From assembly GCA_016844295.1 (NCBI GenBank), contig JAENIV010000005.1, forward strand, positions 1 to 13,909: a stretch of DNA of 13,909 nucleotides. The letters run 5' to 3'. The translations under genes were made by a program, and so were the position numbers. Below are positions 7,431 through 13,025 of the stretch, in pieces. Position 1 is the stretch's first letter; each line of letters begins with the position of its first letter. The notes below the pieces were generated by a model that worked only from the letters and a program-made list of their open reading frames with translations, made no database searches and was not told the DNA's origin. This DNA comes from Candidatus Berkelbacteria bacterium. GTDB taxonomy: Bacteria > Patescibacteriota > UBA1384 > UBA12157 > JAENIV01.

Positions 7431-7799
7431 TTAAATCTCCCCCTCCGCTTCTTCTTCTAATTTTGCTTCGTAGTACTTTTTAGGGTATCTGTCCCCAACT
7501 TTTATCTGTTCTTTATATTTTAGGAGGTGTTTTTCCAAACGTTCCTCAATTAAATTTATCGAACCCATAAAATCGCTGGTTATTTCTTCAATGTGTATTG
7601 GAGTTTTAAGCTCTGGGAGTGTAATTGTTACTTTCACACATTTATCAACGCCACCCTTTGTACCCATTTCATCAGACAAAACCACTTCGATTTTTGCCGG
7701 TTCTTTAACAAATTTAGAAAACTTTAAAAACCGCTCGTTAATGTAATTTCTTAAATTTTCATCAACTTTGAATTGTTTGCCTGAAATAATTATTTTCAT
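7431..7799 (-). CDS. hpf: Ribosome hibernation promoting factor (HPF/RaiA family)
   Basis: A 122-residue protein of the HPF/YfiA family, which binds the 30S decoding centre and silences ribosomes under stress. It has the family opening MKIIISGKQFKVDENLRNYINERFLKF in beta-alpha form, the KIEVVLSDE strand, VKVTITLP, and a second helix with INLIEERLEKHLLKYKEQIK. An acidic tail ends the protein. It lacks the roughly 60-residue C-terminal dimerisation domain of long HPF, so it is a short form that should not by itself form 100S dimers. The AAAGGAAAT ribosome site lies inside the last codons of the upstream gene. The hpf-secA order is known in other bacteria. Confidence 0.93.
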   Translation of the reverse strand: MKIIISGKQFKVDENLRNYINERFLKFSKFVKEPAKIEVVLSDEMGTKGGVDKCVKVTITLPELKTPIHIEEITSDFMGSINLIEERLEKHLLKYKEQIKVGDRYPKKYYEAKLEEEAEGEI

Positions 7800-7805
7800 A
7801 AAAAT

Positions 7806-8084
7806 TTATTTCCTTTCGATACCTTTTCCCCTAACCAATTCCATTGCGCCAAGAACACCAGCGCTAACAAAAGTTTCTGTGCATTCGCCAAGAAATTTCG
7901 CTCGAACTGGCCCTGAAAGAGAAGCCACATCGTCATACAAACCTTTGGAAAATTCCGAAGCCGCAAAAGCCAAATCTCCAACAGAGTTCAAATCATCAAC
8001 TTGTTGTTCGCCAATACTTAGAACTTCTCCCTCGGATAATTTATGCCCCGCTAACCTGAAAGTGGTTGAAAGAGCCGCGAGCAT
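7806..8084 (-). CDS. Distal half of a gene interrupted by an in-frame TAA
   Basis: A 92-codon frame beginning at an ATG (8084) without a ribosome site (AAACAAGAA precedes it). It is in exactly the same frame as the 8109-8603 gene. Only TAA (8111-8109) and eight sense codons (Q K Q Q I K Q E) separate them, and the intervening codons continue the coiled-coil, Gln-rich character. I therefore think it is the C-terminal part of one 265-codon gene, either broken by CAA-to-TAA or read through. The segment is helical and Ala/Ser-rich (LAALSTTFRLAG, then DLAFAASEFSKGLYDDVASL) with a basic end. It supplies the hpf ribosome site in its last codons. No family recognised. Confidence 0.5.
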   Translation of the reverse strand: MLAALSTTFRLAGHKLSEGEVLSIGEQQVDDLNSVGDLAFAASEFSKGLYDDVASLSGPVRAKFLGECTETFVSAGVLGAMELVRGKGIERK

Positions 8085-8108
8085 TTCTTGTTTAATTTGC
8101 TGTTTTTG

Positions 8109-8603
8109 TTATTGACTTAACCCTGCCATCTTATCTACCATTTCAGACCGTTGCTTATAAATCCGACTTATTTTCTCGGATGCCTTTTCCACCTTGGCCG
8201 TGGCTTCCTGAACTTGACCCATTAAAATTGGCGAACTTTCAATTGCATCGGTCATCCTCATATTTACATCAACCCGGGCTTCAAAACGCAAATGAGTCTT
8301 TCCCCACCCATCGGTTTCCCTAATAATCTTCTCTGGAAAAAATTGCATCGCGACTGCATTAGTAGCAATAACATCTGTAGCTCTTTCCTGCATTAAACTT
8401 TCTTGAACCGGGTTTAATTTTTGCTCGGGTGCGGCATTAGCTATCCTACCCTCAATCCCACTTGAAGCGGCTGCCATTCCACCGACAATACCGAGATAAC
8501 GTATAAATTTACTCAAATCATAACGAGGTCTTGTCACCTCAGAAGGCTTATTAACCTCAGGGCTAAAATTTTCCCCATTAAATGACGGTGTTTCTCCAGA
8601 CAT
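8109..8603 (-). CDS. Hypothetical exported or membrane-anchored protein, N-terminal part
   Basis: A 164-residue product. Residues 1-33 are hydrophilic, residues 34-50 form a hydrophobic stretch (FIRYLGIVGGMAAASS), and IANAAPE (about 54-60) looks like a signal-peptidase site. The rest is soluble and helical, ending in a coiled-coil-like segment (about 128-164). The ATG has a perfect AGGAGG site made by the last codons of serS, whose TAG lies 3 nt away, so the two genes are translationally linked. The frame ends in TAA at 8111-8109 but continues open beyond it to 7806 (see the next entry). I recognise no family. Placement between serS and hpf gives no functional clue. Confidence 0.6.
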   Translation of the reverse strand: MSGETPSFNGENFSPEVNKPSEVTRPRYDLSKFIRYLGIVGGMAAASSGIEGRIANAAPEQKLNPVQESLMQERATDVIATNAVAMQFFPEKIIRETDGWGKTHLRFEARVDVNMRMTDAIESSPILMGQVQEATAKVEKASEKISRIYKQRSEMVDKMAGLSQ

Positions 8604-8606
8604 TTA

Positions 8607-9899
8607 CTACCTCCTCATATTCATTATTTCTTTAAAATCCAAATATTTATGCAAAACTTCCGGAACTTTCACCGACCCATCTTTTTGTTGATAGTTTTCC
8701 AATATCGCGATTAGCATCCTCCCGATCGCCACGCCGGTACCGTTTAGAGTGTGAACAAATTTATTGCCTTCATCCGACTTATAACGAATATTTAAGCGCC
8801 GCGCTTGAAAATCCGTACAGTTACTTGAAGAGTGGGTTTCGCGATATTTACCTTCTCCTGGCATCCAGGTTTCGATGTCGATAGTTTTAGCAGAGGGGAG
8901 TCCAATATCCCCTGTGGATAACTTTACAACTTGATAGGGGAGTCCCAAACCGGAAACTATCCTTTCTTCCAAATTGACAATTATATCATGCTCTTTTTGA
9001 GAATCCTCTGGACGACAAAAAGTGAACATTTCGAGCTTATCGAATTGATGCACCCGTAGTATTCCCCTAACGTCTTTTCCATAAGAACCGGCTTCCCGGC
9101 GAAAACAAGTTGAAAAAGCCACATAACGTAAGGGTAAATCGGTTAAAGTTTCATTCATATGTAAAGGCAGGATGGATTGTTCGGACGTTCCCACCAATAC
9201 CGAATCTTCGCCTTTAATATGATAGGCATCGTCATTAATCGCCTCCAAATGGCCCGACCCCCAGGCGGCATCAAGTTTAATAATGTCAGGCGGAATAATT
9301 GGTTTAAATCCCTCCTTTTTAACAATATCTAAAGCATATTGGACAAGGGCGAATTCGAGTTCGGCAGCCTGGTTTTTCAAATAGTAAAAGCGCGAACCGG
9401 AAACTTTCGAAGCGCGTTCAATATCAATAATATCGAGGACCTTACCTATCTCAATATGGTCTTTGCCTTTTTCGAGGGTGATTTTCCCCTCTTTTTTAAT
9501 GACTTCATTTTCGCTCGGACTTTTACCCACCGGCACATCGTCGAGGGGGAGATTAGGCAATTTGACGGCTTCGACTTTAAAATTTTCTTCGGCCTCAGCC
9601 AGTTGCGGTTCGAGATCTTTGAGCATTTTTTTAATTTCTTTAGCACGAGCAATATCGCCCTCCGGGGCAGAGCCCTCCTCCGGACAGAGTCCTATCCTAT
9701 GGACGGCGTCTGGGCGGCGCCCTTTTTGTTTGGAAACTTTATTAGCTTCCGCCCGGAGCATCTCCACTCTGCCCATGAGAACCCTTTTTTCTTCGTCCAA
9801 TTTTAAAACTTTATCCACCTCACATTTAAATTGACATTTTGTGGCAATTTTTTTCTTAACTTCCGCCAAATTTTCCCGAACATATTTTATATCAAGCAT
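8607..9899 (-). CDS. serS: Seryl-tRNA synthetase (class II)
   Basis: A 430-residue SerRS that charges tRNA-Ser (and Sec-tRNA where present). The N-terminal tRNA-binding coiled-coil arm spans about residues 25-115, followed by the class II core. The motif 2 region is FRREAGSYGKDVRGILRVHQFDK, THSSSNCTDFQARR follows, and motif 3 is NGTGVAIGRMLIAILENYQ. I chose the ATG at 9899 over one at 9950. MLDIKYVRENL is the family start, AAGGAG precedes it, and the longer frame would begin upstream of the promoter. Residues 60-80 at the arm tip are encoded by a GC-rich array of four mini-hairpins that looks like an in-frame insertion. First gene of the serS-hpf-secA run. Confidence 0.96.
   Translation of the reverse strand: MLDIKYVRENLAEVKKKIATKCQFKCEVDKVLKLDEEKRVLMGRVEMLRAEANKVSKQKGRRPDAVHRIGLCPEEGSAPEGDIARAKEIKKMLKDLEPQLAEAEENFKVEAVKLPNLPLDDVPVGKSPSENEVIKKEGKITLEKGKDHIEIGKVLDIIDIERASKVSGSRFYYLKNQAAELEFALVQYALDIVKKEGFKPIIPPDIIKLDAAWGSGHLEAINDDAYHIKGEDSVLVGTSEQSILPLHMNETLTDLPLRYVAFSTCFRREAGSYGKDVRGILRVHQFDKLEMFTFCRPEDSQKEHDIIVNLEERIVSGLGLPYQVVKLSTGDIGLPSAKTIDIETWMPGEGKYRETHSSSNCTDFQARRLNIRYKSDEGNKFVHTLNGTGVAIGRMLIAILENYQQKDGSVKVPEVLHKYLDFKEIMNMRR
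9662..9722 (-). repeat. GC-rich array of four mini-hairpins inside serS
   Basis: Four 11-nt hairpins, each a 4-bp stem with a 3-nt loop: GGGC-AGA-GCCC (9665-9675), GGAC-AGA-GTCC (9682-9692), GGAC-GGC-GTCT (9701-9711, one G-T pair) and GGGC-GGC-GCCC (9712-9722), as read on the plus strand. Stems differ by paired changes (G-C to A-T) while loops are kept. The block is far more GC-rich than the gene around it. It encodes about 20 residues (RRPDAVHRIG..) at the tip of the SerRS coiled-coil arm without breaking the frame. Confidence 0.65.
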
Positions 9900-9915
9900 A
9901 GAACTCCTTGATTTT

Positions 9916-9924
9916 ATTATACCA
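9916..9924 (-). promoter_or_regulatory. Extended -10 promoter for serS
   Basis: TGGTATAAT on the minus strand is a perfect extended -10. It sits 16 nt before the serS ATG, between the upstream gene's terminator and serS. The region 16-18 nt upstream is T-rich, with no strong -35. A very short leader carries the AAGGAG site. Confidence 0.65.
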
Positions 9925-9938
9925 TATCGAACGATAAC

Positions 9939-9959
9939 AAAAAGGGGCAAAAAGCCCCT
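9939..9959 (-). terminator. Intrinsic terminator of the orphan gene
   Basis: AGGGGC-TTTTT-GCCCCT followed by a T run on the minus strand: a 6-bp GC-rich stem (9959-9954 with 9948-9943), 5-nt loop, then TTTTTG. Its first bases overlap the TAG stop of the 9958-10431 gene. It separates that gene from serS. Confidence 0.85.
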
Positions 9960-10431
9960 AGATTGTCATGGTCCCGATAGGGAAAACCCCATCGAAATTG
10001 GTCCAATAAATTTTCCAGTCGGTGATTTGAAGTGTCAGCCGTGGTAAGACGAAGTTGATTACATCCGCAGGCAAACTCGTACCATTGACAATGAGGATCC
10101 TTTTCGGAGGTTCTATGGTCGTGGTGATACACTGGGATAGACTATGAATGGCCATCACTATTTCTGCCAGAAATTCAGTTAGGCTATTGGCTTTAATTTG
10201 GGCAATATAGATCAATCCACCATATTCTCTCGCTATTTGCCTAGCCTCATTCGTTTCCCAAGGTTTCCTAAGGACGACTTGCTTACTAAGGCCAAACTCT
10301 TGGATCTGCCTTGAAATTCTTGATGCCACTTCAAACGGCTCTCTGGCACTGAGGAGGCAAACTGACGCACCGTTCTTGATAGATCCGAGGACATCTTCCA
10401 TCTTCACGGGATCCGGTAAACTTGTCTCCAC
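9958..10431 (-). CDS. Orphan cytosolic alpha/beta protein of unknown function
   Basis: A 157-residue protein that starts at a GTG with a perfect AAGGAG site 7 nt upstream; an internal Met at residue 11 lacks a site. It alternates predicted strands and helices: ASVCLLSAR, then PFEVASRISRQIQEFG, QVVLRK, EARQIAREYGGLIYIAQI, SLTEFLAEIVMAIHSL and RILIVNG. This suggests a Rossmann-like or TOPRIM-like fold, but no P-loop or catalytic motif is visible. It has no membrane segment. Unlike its neighbours it is transcribed alone, from its own promoter to its own terminator. Its codons look richer in G/C and less A/T-biased than lysK or the island genes. I recognise no family. Confidence 0.75.
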   Translation of the reverse strand: METSLPDPVKMEDVLGSIKNGASVCLLSAREPFEVASRISRQIQEFGLSKQVVLRKPWETNEARQIAREYGGLIYIAQIKANSLTEFLAEIVMAIHSLSQCITTTIEPPKRILIVNGTSLPADVINFVLPRLTLQITDWKIYWTNFDGVFPIGTMTI

Positions 10432-10465
10432 CTGTGTGCTCCTTGATCAAACTGACCAACAATGT

Positions 10466-10494
10466 AATATATCAAAATACCCAAAAAAATTCAA
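10466..10494 (-). promoter_or_regulatory. Sigma70-type promoter of the orphan gene
   Basis: TTGAAT (10494-10489), a 17-nt spacer and TATATT (10471-10466) on the minus strand. The gene's AAGGAG and GTG follow within 35 nt. The -35 box lies in the 3' arm of the lysK terminator. Confidence 0.65.
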
Positions 10495-10511
10495 GTCTCA
10501 GGTCTGAATTT
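10483..10511 (-). terminator. AT-rich terminator of lysK
   Basis: On the minus strand AAATTCA (10511-10505) pairs with TGAATTT (10493-10487) around an 11-nt loop, and the T run continues to 10483. It lies 17 nt after the lysK stop. The stem is AT-rich, so efficiency may be modest. Confidence 0.5.
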
Positions 10512-10527
10512 ATAGAACAATTAATCT

Positions 10528-12111
10528 TTACTTTTCGATTTCTTGTAATCTTAAGAGAACAAATTCCCTATCCAAACTTGCCAAGAGCCAGCCGGCTTGC
10601 GGGCCAGAATCTTTGCCGATAAAAATTTGGTAAATAGATGCAAAGGCATCACGAGGGTTAATCTTTAAATCATTTTTTACATTATGAATTTTTTTGTGCA
10701 AATCTTCACCTGACCAATCTTCTTTTGATTGAAAAGTTTCTAATATCTTGGCTAAAAATTCCTTTTGCTTTTCGCTTAAATCCACAGCTGGCATTTTATC
10801 TAATATCGTAAATTTATAATTTTCCGGGGCATAATTTTGGAGCCATTTTTTAGCAATTTCAATTCGATTTTCAATTTCCTTCTTTTCTATTTCAGTTAAT
10901 TCGCTCCCCTTCTCTTCTTTTGCATATTCAAAAACATCCACTCGCGGCATTTGAAGCATATAGGCAATTTTTGAAAAACGAGGTTGATATAGGGTCTGTT
11001 CTTTATCCGAACCGACAGAATAATAATATGCCCTAGCAAGATCTTGTTTTGGATCTTTGTAAAATAATTCCATATTGCGGTCAAATTCATCATAAAGCAG
11101 TGGAATAGTTTCGCCCTCGGGCTTAAATTCAATCGCTCTTTTCGCTCGAGTTCTTACAAACAAAAATCTTAAAATATTTGCCGGCAAAAAATCAACCATG
11201 TCTTTAGCAGTGACCCCTAAACCCTTAGACGATGCCATTTTCTTACCGCCAACTAAGAAAAATTCATAAGGAATATCGTAAGGAGGCTCTTTTTTCCCGC
11301 CCGCGGCGGATCGGCCTTGGGCCGAAAAAACTTTTCTGTAAATAGCGTTAGCGATATCTCGTGAACCGCCGGCGGCTGAGTGATCTTTGCCTTCGCCTTC
11401 TATATCTGTGCCGAAAATAAACCATTTACACGCCCACTCAACCTTCCAGGGCAATTTTGCATTTCCATCAAATGGCGATTTTGACCCTTCATAGCCGCAA
11501 CCTTTAGCCCATTTGACTAAATTCTCTTGGCATTTAAATCGAACTTCTTTGCCATTCCAATCGGTAACTTTAGTCGTCCCAATTTTGCCGCATTTAGGGC
11601 ATACAACTTGCAGGGGAAACCAATCTTCGCCCTTGTCAGAACCTGATACTTCTTTATATATTTTACGAATTTCTTGTGCGTTATCTAATACTAATGAAAT
11701 CGCTTTGTTAAATTTCCCGCTTTTATAGAGTTCCGACGTTTTAACAATTTGGGGTGTGATTCCCAGGCCATTAAAAACATCTGTAAATTCTTGCAAATAT
11801 TGCTCGGAAAAACTTTTGGATTGCCCGTCGGGCGCGGGAACTCGTGAAAGGGGTATACCCATGAATTTTTCCCATGATTTATCAACATAAATTGGCAATC
11901 CGTCCATGGGGTCAAAATCGTCAAATCCAAATTGGAAACCTGCCTTTTTATTTTTGGCTTCTAAACCCTGACGAATTATATCATGGACTATCACTCCCCT
12001 TAGAGCGCCGACGTGAGAATGACCAGACGGGGTCGTCCAGTCAGTTATAAGGTATGAGTCCTTCGGAATTTTCTTTAAAATATCTTCAATAATTTCATCT
12101 ACCCAAAACAT
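10528..12111 (-). CDS. lysK: Class I lysyl-tRNA synthetase (archaeal type)
   Basis: A 527-residue class I LysRS, the form typical of archaea and some bacteria and unrelated to the common class II LysS. The HIGH-equivalent is PSGHSHVG (residues 28-35), the KMSKS-equivalent is KMASSKG (291-297), and a zinc-ribbon-like group has C171, C174, C194 and C205. The FDDFDPMDGLP stretch (63-73) and the C-terminal helical anticodon-binding domain with SGPQAGWLLASLD are also family features. Residues 263-272 (SAQGRSAAGG) are encoded by a 30-nt GC-rich double hairpin just before EPPYDIPYEF and look inserted. The ATG has an AAGGGAG site. A possible 23-codon leader frame overlaps its start. It lies between greA and the orphan gene. 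Confidence 0.96.
   Translation of the reverse strand: MFWVDEIIEDILKKIPKDSYLITDWTTPSGHSHVGALRGVIVHDIIRQGLEAKNKKAGFQFGFDDFDPMDGLPIYVDKSWEKFMGIPLSRVPAPDGQSKSFSEQYLQEFTDVFNGLGITPQIVKTSELYKSGKFNKAISLVLDNAQEIRKIYKEVSGSDKGEDWFPLQVVCPKCGKIGTTKVTDWNGKEVRFKCQENLVKWAKGCGYEGSKSPFDGNAKLPWKVEWACKWFIFGTDIEGEGKDHSAAGGSRDIANAIYRKVFSAQGRSAAGGKKEPPYDIPYEFFLVGGKKMASSKGLGVTAKDMVDFLPANILRFLFVRTRAKRAIEFKPEGETIPLLYDEFDRNMELFYKDPKQDLARAYYYSVGSDKEQTLYQPRFSKIAYMLQMPRVDVFEYAKEEKGSELTEIEKKEIENRIEIAKKWLQNYAPENYKFTILDKMPAVDLSEKQKEFLAKILETFQSKEDWSGEDLHKKIHNVKNDLKINPRDAFASIYQIFIGKDSGPQAGWLLASLDREFVLLRLQEIEK
11296..11325 (-). repeat. GC-rich double mini-hairpin inside lysK
   Basis: Thirty bases, all G/C but six, flanked by T6 on one side and A6 on the other. 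They form two adjacent hairpins with 3-nt loops: CCGCC-CGC-GGCGG (11297-11309) and TCGGCC-TTG-GGCCGA (11311-11325), plus strand. Length is a multiple of three, and it adds ten residues to LysRS between KVF and KKEPPYDIP. Confidence 0.65.
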
Positions 12112-12170
12112 TTTTTCTCCCTTAACACGCCTTTGGCAAGTCGGGCGGTCGCCAAGAGCAACTTAGCCAT
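12099..12170 (-). other. Possible leader ORF overlapping the lysK start
   Basis: An ATG at 12170 opens 23 codons (MAKLLLATARLAKGVLREKK...) and ends at a TAG inside lysK codon 4-5. It overlaps the lysK ATG in another frame and contains a GC-rich inverted repeat (12133-12137 with 12151-12155, TTGGC/GCCAA). No ribosome site precedes it. It could be an attenuation-type leader or a chance frame in a repeat element. Confidence 0.2.
12133..12155 (-). repeat. GC-rich inverted repeat in the greA-lysK gap
   Basis: TTGGC and GCCAA arms flank a GC-rich 13-nt centre, in a gap otherwise AT-rich. With wobble at the next pair the stem is 6 bp. It resembles in composition, but not in sequence or loop size, the blocks inside serS and lysK. 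Confidence 0.4.
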
Positions 12171-12174
12171 TTTG

Positions 12175-12198
12175 AAAAAATACCAGATGCTTTCTGGT
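12175..12198 (-). terminator. Intrinsic terminator downstream of greA
   Basis: ACCAGA (12198-12193) pairs with TCTGGT (12187-12182) around AAGCA on the minus strand, followed by A and six T (12180-12175). It lies 40 nt after the greA stop and upstream of lysK. Confidence 0.75.
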
Positions 12199-12238
12199 TT
12201 AATTGTATCAGAACGAAATTTAAAAATCCACTTAAGAG

Positions 12239-12694
12239 TTATTTAATGGACACGATTTTACAGGTCATTTTACCGTTAGGAGTAGAAATTTCAACAGTCT
12301 CCCCTTTCGTCTTGCCAAACAAGGAAAACCCGATTGGTGATTCTGAAGAAATTTTTCCTGAAACTGGGTCTGATTCCGAAGAGGAAACAATGGTGTATTC
12401 AAGAGTTTGACCGTCCATTCTCAAGATTACGGTTGAGCCCATTTCAACTTTATCCGTGCCATTTTTAGCCACAACGCGTGCGCGCCTAAGCATTTCCTCT
12501 AATTCTAAAATGCGTCCTTCTACAAAGGACTGTTCATTTTTAGCATCTTCATACTCGGAATTCTCGGATAAATCACCGTATTCTCGAGCTGTTCTAATTC
12601 TGTCTGCCACTTCCCGACGCCTATCTTTAAGGTTCGTCAGTTCGTTTTGGATTTTTTCTCGCCCCTCTGAAGTTAGAAGGATGTCACCAGTCAT
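12239..12694 (-). CDS. greA: Transcription elongation factor GreA
   Basis: A 151-residue GreA, which enters the RNA polymerase secondary channel and stimulates cleavage of backtracked RNA. The N-terminal coiled coil (about residues 8-75) carries the acidic tip GDLSENSEYEDAKNEQ (40-55), with the two acidic residues needed for Mg binding. The C-terminal FKBP-like domain shows the GSTV strand, then ISSESPIGFSLFGKTKGETVEI. Length is close to the usual 158 residues. The ATG has GGAG 5 nt upstream. Its likely promoter lies about 140 nt upstream, and a terminator follows 40 nt after the stop, so it is probably a single-gene unit. Confidence 0.96.
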   Translation of the reverse strand: MTGDILLTSEGREKIQNELTNLKDRRREVADRIRTAREYGDLSENSEYEDAKNEQSFVEGRILELEEMLRRARVVAKNGTDKVEMGSTVILRMDGQTLEYTIVSSSESDPVSGKISSESPIGFSLFGKTKGETVEISTPNGKMTCKIVSIK

Positions 12695-12767
12695 TTGAAC
12701 TCCAATCTTTGCCTGCAGATTTAAATATAATTAATAGATTATTCGCACATTTATTTTACACGCTTCG

Positions 12768-12789
12768 TCCATGGCTTAATGACCATGGA
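12768..12789. repeat. TCCATGG stem-loop in the greA leader
   Basis: TCCATGG (12768-12774) and CCATGGA (12783-12789) form a perfect 7-bp stem with an 8-nt loop. No T run follows on either strand, so it is not a standard terminator. If greA is transcribed from 12833-12861, this hairpin lies in its 5' untranslated leader. Confidence 0.45.
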
Positions 12790-12832
12790 TTTACGCTTGA
12801 AAATAGCGCTAGGAAAGAAATCCTTAATATAT

Positions 12833-12861
12833 ATATTATATTACATATAATTAAAAGTCAA
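12833..12861 (-). promoter_or_regulatory. Probable promoter for greA
   Basis: TTGACT (12861-12856) followed by TATAAT at a 15-nt spacing (12840-12835) or TAATAT at 17 nt (12838-12833), minus strand. It would give a roughly 130-nt leader before greA. The AT-rich surroundings make the exact -10 uncertain. Confidence 0.5.
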
Positions 12862-12982
12862 CCCCGTTAGATATTTAAGCAAATACTATCTTTCTTATTT
12901 TCAACAGGTTGGATACCCCGCAGGGACACTTTGTAGCCTGCTATGAAGTAGTTTATTAAAAAAATGAATTATATTACATATA
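12835..12982 (+). repeat. 15-bp direct repeat ATTATATTACATATA, 133 bp apart
   Basis: Identical copies lie at 12835-12849 and 12968-12982. The second follows an ATG directly and reads MNYITYIYI. The first, after a frame change, would read similarly and is followed by ATTAAAAGT (IKS). Both resemble the first strand of GIY-YIG nucleases (MYYxYIxKS). Confidence 0.4.
12928..12949 (+). other. RNA-like hairpin with G-U pairs
   Basis: ACTTTGTAGC (12928-12937) pairs with GCTATGAAGT (12940-12949). Of ten pairs, two adjacent ones are G-U and are legal only in plus-strand RNA; the minus strand would have A-C mismatches there. No known RNA family recognised. Confidence 0.3.
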
Positions 12983-13025
12983 TTTATATACAAGAAAGTA
13001 AAATATCTTACGGAGTCAATATATG

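Larger units (their letters stand above)
12695..13025. other. 331-nt AT-rich spacer between PBP2 and greA
   Basis: There is no convincing gene. The spacer holds a stem-loop at 12768-12789, a probable greA promoter (12833-12861), a 15-bp direct repeat (12835-12849 and 12968-12982), and an unusual G/C-containing stretch at 12905-12955 with a plus-strand hairpin. The plus-strand ATG at 12964 opens only 40 codons (MNYITYIYIQESKISYGV..) and runs antisense into the PBP2 gene. The region reads like remnants of small genes, possibly GIY-YIG nucleases. I see no terminator for PBP2 here. Confidence 0.5.

Noticed and set aside
7796..7981. A 61-codon minus-strand frame overlapping the gene before hpf
   Set aside because: It is an out-of-phase reading of the 7806-8084 frame and would overlap the hpf start; composition is not protein-like.
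8109..8111. Reassignment of UAA to glutamine
   Set aside because: Several recognisable genes here (secA, hpf, lysK, greA, the PBP2 gene) end at TAA at the expected protein end, so UAA is a normal stop.
9339..9834. Long plus-strand open frames opposite serS
   Set aside because: They are antisense to a fully conserved enzyme, with no ribosome site or family signal.
11361..11378. Second SAAGG coding stretch in lysK (GC palindrome) as a copy of the insert
   Set aside because: It encodes the conserved DHxxxGGS segment of class I LysRS; similarity to the inserted RSAAGGK is short and GC-driven.
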